Source: Hedera helix (taxonomy: Eukaryota; Streptophyta; Magnoliopsida; Apiales; Araliaceae). Taken from it: a stretch of 64,000 bases of DNA. The notes beneath the pieces were generated by a model. The model did no database searches, was not told where the DNA came from, and saw only the letters and a list, made by a program, of their open reading frames with translations. Shown one piece after another: positions 23,179-34,500 of the stretch. Numbering within the stretch: the stretch's first letter is position 1; each line of letters opens with the position of its first letter. The DNA lies in the NCBI GenBank assembly GCA_947179155.2, contig OX359285.1:9222731-9286730 (forward strand). Reading direction: 5' to 3'. A program made the position numbers and the translations under genes.

Positions 23179-24504
23179 TTAATCTAAATTACCATTATGA
23201 GTCATGAAGAAGTCATGGTGCGAAGATCTGGGCATGGATATTGAGAGTTGAGTGGCTGAAACTTGCCCATGATTTGGTAATTTATCCTCTGTTTCAAGCC
23301 ACGAGTCTTTGTTTTTTGGCCATTCGTCAAAGAAATGGTGCATTACTTTCTGGGGTTCATCATCTCTCACCGTTTTCAATGGCACGTCATCATCCATTAC
23401 ATAGTAATGCTGATCTTGTTTCTCCTTTGAGTTTAGCTGCAAGTAGGAGTATCCACTTCGTAAACCAGAGCAAGTCCTCTGTTTCAATGGAGGACCACCC
23501 ATTTTTAGTGGCTCCAAGTGCCAAGAAGAATCACCAACTGAAGAACCAGACATGCTTCTCATAGTCCCAGAAGCTTGTGAGAAAAAAGCATGCTCACCAA
23601 TTTCCTCTTTCATCCCATGGTCATAGTTGCTGTTTCTACCAATTAATTACCATCAATATAGAGAATCAGTAACTATTGAAAAAAAAAAAATATATATATA
23701 TATATAAGAGAAAAAAGTTGCTACTAATTCTTGTAATTTGACAAAATAAACCTGTAATCTTTGTCCGTCTGGGAATAAGGACTAGATTGCAAACCAATTC
23801 CTGAAGGTCTGGAGGATGATGAGTGGGGATAAAGGAAAGGATTTTGAAGTGGGGTATTGTTATAAGAGGTTATTGATGAGAGAGATTGATGAGATGTTGA
23901 GTTGGTTTGGATATTATTACAAGGAGTGGAGGGATTTGGGTTGCTTCTTGTGATTGATGAGATGGGTATTGCTGTTGGCAAGGAAATTTCTCTGCTTGAT
24001 GCGTTGTTTGTTGATGTTGTTTCCACGGGCTTTCTTGAACGGTTTCTGCCTCTGTGCATGTGTCTCTCACAGTACTTGGAATCTTGGTATGCTTCTTTTG
24101 AGCACCTCCATTTTTTCCCATCAGTTCTTCTGCACCTTCCTGGTTCTGGGTCTACTTTTCTCCCAAAACCCATCTGGAAACAGTTCCATCCAACTGCACC
24201 AAAAATAACCACATTACCCAAAACTCCTTTTATTATTTTAACCCAGAAGAAAAAAAAATTCACGAACTGAACTTTTAGAAATTTTGCATCTTGTATATAA
24301 ACTATAAACAAGCTTACCGTGTTGAGGTGGATGAACGATGAGCTTTGAGGAGTCCAAGCTTCTTTTGATGGTGAAGAGGAGATCAGGAGGAATGGGCATA
24401 CCAGAAACCATGTACTTGAAGATTAGAGCTTGGTGTTCAAGTTCTTGCCATTGAGATGCAGTGAAGGGAAACCTATTACTCTTTGAATTAGTAGTACTCA
24501 TCAT
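23179..24504 (-). CDS. GRF: GROWTH-REGULATING FACTOR (GRF) transcription factor
   Basis: GRFs are nuclear, plant-specific activators that work with GIF co-activators to promote cell proliferation in leaves and other organs. Three exons on the minus strand: 24504-24318, 24193-23752 and 23635-23179, with GT-AG introns of 124 and 116 bp, joining to 362 codons including stop (361 residues). Exon 1 encodes the QLQ domain (FPFTASQWQELEHQALIFKY, then PIPPDLL), which binds GIF. Exon 2 encodes the WRC domain (about residues 77-119) with the zinc ligands in C-x9-C-x10-C-x2-H spacing (CRRTDGKKWRC ... YCERH) and a basic GKKWR stretch. Exon 3 carries the late motifs FFDEWP and TQLSISMP. A miR396 site lies at the end of the WRC coding part. 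No damage is seen. The length and C-terminal motifs suggest a GRF5-like member, but the exact orthologue is not settled. The first ATG of two in a row (MM) is taken as start. Confidence 0.95.
24021..24041 (-). promoter_or_regulatory. miR396 target site in the GRF coding sequence
   Basis: The mRNA (minus strand) reads CGTTCAAGAAAGCC then CGTGGAA, encoding RSRKPVE just after the WRC zinc motif. This is the conserved miR396 site of plant GRFs; most members have CTGTGGAA where this one has CCGTGGAA. The site is expected to subject this GRF to miR396 cleavage. That it is functional here is inferred. Confidence 0.9.
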
Positions 24505-24777
24505 TATATTGAGCGACTCAAAGAGAGAAAAGGGAAGATCTTTACAATTTCTTCACAGGAAGATTTAATATTGTGAAGAAGAAGAAGATAGGGAACTCTT
24601 AAGAGAGTTGTTGGATTAGTAGAATAGAATGGTAGTGGTAGTGGTAGTAGGTATATTTAATTGAGGGACCATTGGGGGTTGCAGAATCTTCTGTACATGG
24701 ATAAAACTAATCGTTCCGCTCATGCTGCTGCTGCCATTTTTCTTTCTTAGAAAAGCAGTCGCTGAGTCACATACACA

Positions 24778-24849
<72 letters not shown>

Positions 24850-25733
24850 GCCCTCTATTTTAGTTGTCAAGACAATACTCTCCGCAATCAATTAGTGTGG
24901 ACGAGTATCCATATATATGCTCCTATTTCTTGTTTGTGAGGAGTTCTCTGAAATGTGTACTGTGGCCATAATATGAGTGGCACCAACTGCTGCTGCTGCT
25001 ATGCTGCCTTTTTGGCAGCTATTGTTTCTGACATGTATACGGAAATCCATAAACAATAGGAGCCTAAACAAACAAAGGGGCAGGGGCTGGGCTGGGCTAC
25101 TGTAATGTCAAATAAGTAATATGATTATTATTTTACCATGTAAAGAGAGAGAAAAGATTATTATGCCTGAAGGGGCAGCAGAGCCTGCCGGGTGATGAGA
25201 AGATTGTACGGTTTTTTCAACTTTTACTTTTCACTGCTCTTCTTTCTTTTACCATGACCCAGTAGCAGGCCATGCCATGCGACTTATAATTTGATCTTTT
25301 CAACTCATTCTCTCATTCCTTTTCTCCTCTCTAACTATTTCTCTTTCCCTTTTCTCTTTCACATTAAACTATACTTCACTTTTGTTCATGTTTTCTTAAC
25401 AAATACTAATTGTCTACATTAGATGCCAAGGTCCATAGCCTAAGAGTTAGAACTGTAAACGCGAGTTGAACCAAGTCTAATTTTGATTTATCGAGTATGG
25501 CTTCGGTCGTCGCTCCCTTGTCATCATGTCATTATTTTTTTTGACCTTCTTGCACTAGGCAGGCGTCAATTCCACTTGGCGGAGACTCATATTTTTGATA
25601 AATAGTCGCCCGACCCTGATTATTACGACCGAAATTTCATCCAACTTGGATTACTCTAGGCTAGAGATAAACCTACATCAAGATAATACTTTAATAGTGT
25701 TCTTGGATCAGAATTCAAATAATTACTCAAAAC
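24505..25733 (-). promoter_or_regulatory. Upstream region of GRF, with (CT)n(TA)n microsatellite
   Basis: This is the presumed 5' UTR and promoter of the minus-strand GRF gene. A CT run (about 24781-24817) followed by a TA run (to about 24846) lies some 300 bp before the start codon; pyrimidine or GA microsatellites are common in plant leaders and promoters. No core promoter element can be assigned with confidence. Confidence 0.4.
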
Positions 25734-26293
25734 CAATGTTTAAAAAATTAGATTGGACCGACTGTTCATTCGGAAAAAAACCGGAACCGGTCCATGCTTC
25801 TGTCCGATTTAAACCATCAACCCAGTTTCAACAAAAAATAGGTAAAAGTCGGTAAACCGATGGCTAAACCGGTCTACCCAGTGAATCGATCACCAATTCA
25901 AGCTAACTATAAAAAAATAAAAAATAATATATATAGATAGATAGATAGATAAGATGTTTATGTTCATTTGTGTTAGCTTTTATCACTTTTGAGTTATAAA
26001 CATAATTTAATATCTTCTTTTCCATATAAATATAGTATTTATTTGAATTGAATAAAGTAAACATTGTACAAATAGGTTTAATTTTTATTTTTTTTGATAA
26101 ATTGATTAATTTTACATATTTGATAGATATTATATATAATATATATTTATATAATAATAATTAATATATTTATTATTTATTACATATTAATGACGTCACT
26201 GCGTCAATAACGATTCGACCATTGGTTGAACCAGTGATCCATCTACCCGGTAACTTTTTCGGTTCAATGATTGATACAATTTTTAAAACATTG
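25734..26293. mobile_element. Non-autonomous hAT element, 560 bp, in the GRF upstream region
   Basis: The terminal inverted repeats are CAATGTTTAAAAAATT (left) and CAATGTTTTAAAAATT (reverse complement of right). The flanking 8-bp sequences are CTCAAAAC (25726-25733) and CTCAAAGC (26294-26301), one mismatch, as expected of a hAT target duplication. Sub-terminal 'accgg/ccggt' and 'ggttcaa' words occur in both directions. It is non-coding and lies about 1.2 kb upstream of the GRF start codon. Confidence 0.85.
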
Positions 26294-26301
26294 CTCAAAG
26301 C

Positions 26302-28076
26302 ACAGAGAGTCATCTCCTTATTTTTCTCTTAAAAAATATGACGGCCTTGTTGATATTTATATAAGTAAATGAAAGAGCCCAATGCACAAAAAATGCATGT
26401 TAGGTATTTGAAAACAGTTCAGACTCGATTGCTCCTCTTTTTCCCTTTCTTCAGGGATGGCGACGTCAATAGCTCATAAAATGGGAGGAATTCTTCACGG
26501 TAGTTAGAATGTCAGGGTTCTCTCGTCCTAGAGAGACCTAAAGAAGAGTTGAGTTGCTAAATCAAGAGGACATCTGCGCTGTCTTTAGTTAGCCAGCAGG
26601 ACTACCTTTTCTAGTTGATCTAGTGAAAAATTCATATCATTAAAAGTTATACGAGTTGAGTAAAGTTGACTTTTAAACAAATTTGATATTTGGTAAACAA
26701 ATTCGACCAGTTTAATAAACTAGTCAAACTCGAATTAGGCTTAAGGAAGTCTAATCGAGCTTAATTCTTATTCGTTTAACCTTTTAATTATAAAATAATA
26801 TTAATAACAACTAGTTAAATGTTTCAAATTAATTGAGAGATTATATTTTTGAACAAATGGAATAATTATTTTCTCTACTAAAGTTGGTTTTTAAAAATCC
26901 AAATTAAATGGTTGAGGCGATATTAAATTTTTATATTTCTTTCTTTTAGATTGATAAAGATATATTTGAGTTGGAATATCACAAATTTTATGCACACTAA
27001 TATTTAAAGAAATGATTATGACCAAAGAAGGGAAAAGCAAAATACGATCTCTTAGGTTAATTGTTCTTTTTCTATAAAAAAAAAAAATTATATACTTCGG
27101 ATAGAAATGGAGTAATTCGAATTTTATCATGTGATTGGTTGGTCCATGTTCCATTTAATTTATAGGATAATTAATAGATAAAATCCTTTTTAAGGCCTGG
27201 CTTCTAAAACATCAATGCCAAACCTTGGCCACCAGCACCAGGTGGATCAACCCCACGATGTACGTAAACAACAGTTGAGTACTTTGCTAAGTTTGCTACA
27301 CCAGTTTTTTAATCAAGAAACACAAGAAGCCCATAAAAGATTAGCCATCCAACCAAACAAAGGTGGGAAGAGAAATTAGCATTCCAAAATATTTAAATAA
27401 TCATAATAGATATAATTTTATCCATGTCATAAATTGTATAATTTGCGCTGAAAAAGGAATTTTTACGCTAAAAATATCATAAATTTATAACATATATAGA
27501 TACATGAGAGCGGAAAAAATTAAAAATCACCCACACTAATTTATTCTATCGCTTAAAATTTCACGATAGTCGCAATTCAACCTCGTCATAAAATTTATCG
27601 AGATACAAATCATTTTCCTTTACCTAAAATACTCTTCCTATAGCCTTTGATTGTAGTACTACTAACGCCACCTACCTTTCCCTCGGATGCAAATTTTCAG
27701 TAAATACGCTTCATAAATTTTCCCAAAGTACTAGAAATTGCCAGAGAACAGAAACCCCTTTATTATAAACTAACCCCACGATAAATTATCCTGGGGTGAG
27801 ATATTCGCATTAAGGCAAACTCTGACAACCTTCATCATAACAAAAAATTATTCAGTAATTTTGATACTTCAGACTAATAAAATTTTTATTTTAATAATAT
27901 CCCACTACTTATAACTATAAACTCACTGAAATAGATAAATTTCATTAGTCTGAGACAACACGTGCATTTACTCCAGGACAGCTTTCATTACTAACATCTC
28001 CAAGTATAGTATTACTGTAGCATGTGTATATATAAAATTTAATCCCCTATATTTCTCTTAGAAAATTGTTATTTCC
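26302..28076. other. Intergenic DNA, nothing recognised
   Basis: AT-rich sequence between the hAT element and the 3' end of the DENN gene. I found no coding exon, terminal repeat pair or RNA gene here. Confidence 0.5.
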
Positions 28077-28244
28077 ACCCAAAAATTTTGATTTTTTCAC
28101 AAAAACTTCCTCACATAAATATGAGTCCTATTAAATATTTATGTGAAGAGAGTCTTGAGAACCCAAAAATTTTGATTTTTTCACAAAAACTTCCTCACAT
28201 AAATATGAGTCCTATTAAATATTTATGTGAAGAGAGTCTTGAGA
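28077..28244 (+). repeat. 84-bp tandem duplication with internal dyad
   Basis: Two practically identical 84-bp copies (28077-28160 and 28161-28244). Each contains the inverted words CACATAAATAT and ATATTTATGTG around a short spacer, so each copy could form a hairpin. The period is a multiple of three, which creates an open frame at 28088-28372 with a repeated peptide that has no known motif. Confidence 0.9.
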
Positions 28245-28439
28245 AACTGGAATATCAATTCCCTTTTCTTTTTACCAGAATTATACCCCATCTAGGGACT
28301 CGATGGAAGTGCAAGAATTTGAGAATTCAATACAATGGTATATCCTCGTGTTTACTGAAATTAATTACATGAAAATTGTTGTATACCCAGAAAAGGGCAC
28401 AAAAAATGTTGAGGTAAAGTTTTGCACGGTGAAAAAATA

Positions 28440-28548
28440 AAATTTGTATTAAAATACTATAAGCTGAGAAACAATTACTAAGTTACAAAACTTGCTTCTA
28501 AAAGAAGTATAAAATTATACATAGTCAGGCCAACCTTGAATGGCAACC
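28440..28548 (-). other. Probable 3' UTR of the DENN gene
   Basis: Minus-strand sequence after the TAG at 28551-28549, AT-rich, with AATACAAA-like polyadenylation words near 28447. The end is estimated. Confidence 0.4.
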
Positions 28549-31500
28549 CTATTCCTTCTGGAAGAAAGAGAGCACAAGATCTGTATGTACAGAGAAGAGC
28601 TGTGTATCCAACAAAAGCTGTTTCAATGTCCAAGGAGGAAAATAGCATATTAGCATGTTTCTCAGCTTCCATACCACATCACATAAATAATAGTAACTAG
28701 GTAAGACATACTCGGAAACATTTAAGCATACTGTTGCAAAAGAATAAACATTTATCTTTCATAAGTTTGGTCGCGAATTCTTTAGCTTAACCTAATTCAA
28801 GACATATTTGTGGTCAAGTAATTTTATTTCCATTTTTTGCGATTTCATGAATTGGTTAAAATATGTCAAATAGTGAGGGTTCTCGTCCTCCTTTTTGCAA
28901 GGTTCAACTAGACTCAGTTTTCTCAAGGTCAACCAAAAAAAACAGAAATAAGGAAAATAGGAAACACTCTTCTCTCTTTCATAAGTTTAGGAAAAATTCA
29001 TTTATACGCACGTCGAAAGCTTGAAATAAATTTAAACTATAAAAAACTAATTTCTAGACATTTAAGTTGCAAAGGATTTGATTTGACAGTTTCAAACATA
29101 TAGCTCTATCAGATGGACCTTAAGAAGTTTCATTGCAATAAAAGAATCTTGTGTGTAAATCTTACTTTAAATGAAATTTTAGTGCTGTGGACCTGTCTAA
29201 AGCAGAAACATATACCAAACCCCAGACTTCTGAAATGCTCCTAGAAACCCAAGGAAATGGGTAAGTTTTTTTTTTTTATCATAATTTACTTTGGAGGGAA
29301 GCGCAAAATAAAAGGGTAAGCACATCAGCTTAATTACTCGAGGATCTCTCTCTTTGCTTTATACACGGCACTTCAAAATATTCTATTCTTTCTCTATTTG
29401 TTTTAATATTTTTTTTTCTTTTCTTTTGCGTTCTCATTCTTTTTCCCTAGGATCAGAGAGAACCGCTATAATACCCTACCCTAATTTTTTCCCCTAGGAT
29501 TCGAAGGAACGGCTATAATAACCACTAAATGTTCAACCATCTGCCAACAGCCATGGGGAACCTTAAGGTTACTCTATAAGCAGAAAATCTTAGAAGATTT
29601 GGTCTGCAAACCCAGACGGACATTCCTCCGATAACAACCATTAAACATAATAACATTCACTCAAAAGTCAGAAAAGTTCCAAAAACGGGAAGAATTTATA
29701 AAAAGTGCTCGTCTGTAGAGAGCCTGTTGTTTGGCTGCAATACTGAATCACCTTGCCTCCCCCCCAGCCAAAAAAACAAACCCAAAACAAAAAGTGAGAA
29801 AAAAAAGAGGAAAGAAAGCATATGCCATAGAGGAAGCTCAAGATACACACCCTCATAAAAGCCCGATCACGATTAGAGAAGGACTCAATGAAGCTCTCCT
29901 TCAAAAGCAATGATACCTGAGATCAAAGGCCAAGTTTGAATTAAGTTGCTAGGAATAATATGATCCTATCAATATTCAGTATGAGAAAGAACGCTGACCT
30001 TATCATCATTGGATTGAACATTTGTAATGGTGTGAGATCGCAGGTTAGAGCACAGAGACTCCAAGTAAGATCTTAACACTGCAAGGAAACCCTTTGCAGC
30101 TTCAACCTACAAATAGCATCAGACCACAATTCATTAAGACATTCCAAAATCAAATATCATGACTAATACATTCCAAAATCAAATATTATGATTTTCATAC
30201 ATATATGGAAACATAAAGCATGTGATACAAGAACAAGCTAAGACCAAGTAACTGCAGGTACCCAAAATGGGCCAGCCCAAATGGACCAATAAGGAAGGTC
30301 CAAATGGATTTGTTGACCCAACGACCAGCCATCTGGAAAGGAAGCCTGATGGCATTCAACAAAATAGAAGAAAAGGGAAATCAATAAAATGACCAAGTGT
30401 TGGGGCATTTCCCAAAACTAGAAAAATAACAAAGATTCAGTACCCCAGATGATCATTAGACCTGGCAAAAAGAAGATTCGGTTTAGTTATGGGTTATAAA
30501 ATATGGTTATGGTTTCATTAAGAACTAAAATCATATAAGATGTTTTTAATATGGGTTATGTCAGGTCAGTTGGAACCAAATAGTTATAGGTCTAATATAA
30601 GTCAACCTATACTTCAGATTCCAAGTTTACTATTATAATGATTCAATGAATCAAATTTATTTGTTATTTGTTTATTTTATATATTCTTTAAACTTCCTCT
30701 CTAAAATCTATATAAATTTTCTCTCTAAAATCTGTATACACTTTCTAAAATTTGTATACACTAAAATTTGTATACATTTCCTCTTTCTACATTTTGTATA
30801 CAGTTTCTTTATAAACTTTATCTACTATTTGTGAACAATTCTGAATTTGAGAAGTCAGCAACTCCACAATTCTTAGCAATCAAGTTAAAGCTATTGGCAG
30901 TTATGATATTTTAATTGAATTGATGTGAAACAACCAATGGAAGTAAAAGAATCGAACGTACAGAAATATGTATAGGATCCAGATTTCTATAAAAGAAACA
31001 ATTCAAGTAACACAAAAAACCTACTTTATCGGGACTGAGGAGAGAGACCCAGAATGAGTCTTTTTCAATTTGAAAAATTAGAATGAACATGAAAATGGGT
31101 TAAAATATGGTTAACAAGTTTTGACCTTTTTTTTTCATTTCAAAAATATAGTTTCAAACTTTAACCAACCCAAGTCCTATAAAGAAGTTAACTAACCCAA
31201 TAGTTCTAAATTTGGATTGACCCAATAGTTTATAGCTTGTATCGCCAGGTCTAGCGATGATGCATATGATACCTTATTTAATAAAACCTTAAACGTACCT
31301 ATATTAAGTCCCCCAGGGTAAAAGTATCTTTTAGCCTTTAGAGACATCTGGACTCGGCCCTTGAAAAACAATTAAATGGGTAAACCCCTTAGAAAATCAA
31401 CAATAATGCTGAGACTCCATTCCGAAGACACGGTCATGCAAGTGATGGAACAGTTGAGGGTCACTTCCCAAGTGCTTCGGTCATGGGCCTCCCCCATGAA

Positions 31501-34500
31501 TGGAAAAATAACATGGATGCCACCCGAAGGGATTCACAAAGGCAATACAAGAGGGTGCAAGGCTGGGGTCCATTCACAGAAGTTTCACTGGTCTAAGGGT
31601 GGAACTGAGGGCATGGGAGTCGCCGCCATAGGTATGCTTGGCCATGTCTCAGAAGGCAAGCTACCATACCAGTTTGGATTAAGGACGATTGCACATGACT
31701 GGCTTGGTGGTTAGGGAAAGTGATTCCTTTGGACCCTAGGACACACACTATGGGAAGAGTTACCAAATTCTAGAGGACATGTGAGGCTCTTCCTACAGAG
31801 CAACTATGTTTGGCCAATTCACTGGACAAAAGGGAAGGGGTGAGCTCTTACTAAGGGAAGTCCAAGGTATTGACATAGGCACGTGAATAGAGGGAAAAGG
31901 TGTGATATTAACTAGCAATATGACTACAGGAATCTTTCATCCCCTTGCTACCAAGAAAACTATCATCATCATAGAGTTATTTTCCTTCTAAGTTTTAAGC
32001 ATTAAATTCAACCACCATATCACAAGGCAAACCTCCTTCAGCATAAAAATAACGATCGAATATCTACATTAGAGAGGTTAAAAACCATTTAGTCTTGAGA
32101 GCTCTATTCCCTGTTCATTCATCTTCTCCATAATCCTTTTCCCTGGAAACCTTAAACCTAGTTCATAATACAGTATATTTTTAGTCCAGTAAACAGAAGA
32201 AACCTTTCCGCAATGATTATTGTAAGACTTGAAGATACAGCAGAAATCTCTAATTATTCATGTTAAGTCAGTCAACAAATTAATTTTCTCTTCTTAGTAA
32301 AGCAAAGCAAATAGGAAGGACTGCCTAGAGCAATCATGTAAGTACCAATAGCACCACCCATACCCAAATTGCATGCCCTCTACTGAATGTGAGGCGTATT
32401 AGTTTTGAGTCATAACAAGTCAACTTAAATGAGCTATGCAAAGTCCACCAATTTGACTGGGTCAAGTCCTATATCAAGACTGCATCAATCCAATAATGTA
32501 AAAGAACGCTGTTTCTGTGTTTTCACTGGATTAATGCATGCTTGGAGTTGCTTCCAGATAGATAAAACTGTACCAACATTAGCATCCACATATACTTCAG
32601 TGGAACTAGGACCCAAATAAAATGATAATTGTAATCATTTAGCTTCTCATTAAAACTTGAAGAAATGGGGATATGAAGGATAAAGACACAAAAACATACC
32701 TGTACATCAGAACATTCATAAATTGGTCGCTTTCTACCCAGATAACTTTCTCCTACAAGCTTTTCATGGTAAGGACTTAAGGATGATAATAATTCCCTGT
32801 GCCGGGGTAGTTGTGGTATTGATGATGACCTCACCTGTTGCCTCAAGGCAACCAAAATATAGTTAAACAATTGTTCTTGAAAGAGTAAACCAAATAGTCC
32901 TATATCAACATTAGTATGCAGGAAACAACACTTGTGCACGGACAGAGAAACAATGTAGAACAGCAGAAAAGGCAGCTTTAGGGTCAAAAAACTTCAGCAA
33001 TTGCATAGTTATGAGCTAATTGCACATTATCTCATCTTCAAAGTCAGATATGCAATATATGGTCTTAAAAAACAGTAATGCAGATTGTCATATTTATTCT
33101 CCAAATAAATAATAATCATAAAAAATAATAGTTTTAAGCCAAATCAGGGAGAGAAAATTATGTAACTTTATTATTCCAGATCTGTTTAAGGGAAAGTCAT
33201 TTCCAACTAAAAAGAAACGATTAATGAGATTTTTTTATTCTTTTTATATGTTAACAGAGGTCCCAATTATGGGCCATCAACCTTGAAGTTATTCCTCAAG
33301 TACTCTTCCATTTCCCCACCCCTTGGGTTCAAGAAGAGGTGAATCTGATTTATAAGGCACCAGAGGGGATGAAGTCAATGCTCACAACCATTTCCAGCCT
33401 TGGACAAATAGGGCTTCTGAGGCTAGGGTTGTCCCATTTGAAGGCTTTTCTGTTTGAGCATATGATAAAAAGACAAAAGCAGCTCCATAGAGAAACTAAA
33501 TGTCCTATAAAACTATCAAAAAAAATTCTAAATTCACCTGTTTTTGCAAAGAACAAAAACTAAAACTAGCAGAGCATAACTTCTTGGACAGTAAATTCAC
33601 AAATCTATGTGATAACACATGCATGTGCACCTAAACACATACTACTACTAGCCACAAGCCAAACATTATCTAGAAGAATTTCCAGCTATAAGCTAAATAG
33701 CCTGTCGGAGATGCTACTCTAGGTCTTTCCAGTTTTCTAATTTTCACCCTAGTGTTACCATTTTGGGGATATCTAGTCAGGCTTTACAGGGAAAGAATTC
33801 AAATTTTGAATGCAACCCGCAGAAGTAGGCTAATTAATTTTCTTTTTGCACTGTTAAAGGTCATTAGTTACTATATAACGAACTGCCTGCCGAGTATGAT
33901 ATCATACACCTACCATCTTCACAGACACCTAATGATCTATAGAAAGCATGACCAAAATAAGTTACTGTTTGTTAATTTATTTAAACAGCACAAAAGGAAA
34001 TCCAGTTGTAAGACACACACCTGGTTCCTGTTTGCATCAACAAGAACGATATTTGTCAACTTTGACTGCATTTCAGCAGTTTTGTTTTTCACACCAACCT
34101 TCACAGAGAATTGGATGTTACGAAAATAAAAAAATCAATATCAATCCATAATATGTATATACTAATGCTGAAAACAACAAAATTTTTAGCTCAAAGAGAT
34201 AAACCAAATGCAACATAATAATTTGATAGAAAGAACCATCAGAAACTAGTTATATACATTGCTCATGTTCTCGTATAAGAAACATAGAAAAATGTCTCAA
34301 GTCTCCTTCAAATGTATTTTCATTCTTTATCTGCTTTTTTATGGTGTAGCTAAGACTCTTGGTAGGATCTTCTGTTGGTTATTTGGGCTTTCATTCTTCA
34401 CTTGTTAACTTGGAGGTCCATGTATCTTCGCTGTTGAGAGGTTTAGTTGTTTCGAAAAAATTTCCTTCAGATAATAGTTGTGGCATTCTCAATGAAAACC

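Noticed and set aside
28478..28672. 64-codon frame as an independent small gene
   Set aside because: It overlaps the last DENN exon in another frame; the correct frame reads VHTDLVLSFFQKE then stop.
31376..31714. 112-codon open frame in DENN intron 15
   Set aside because: No motif, wrong strand for the gene, and within an intron confirmed by the flanking in-frame exons.
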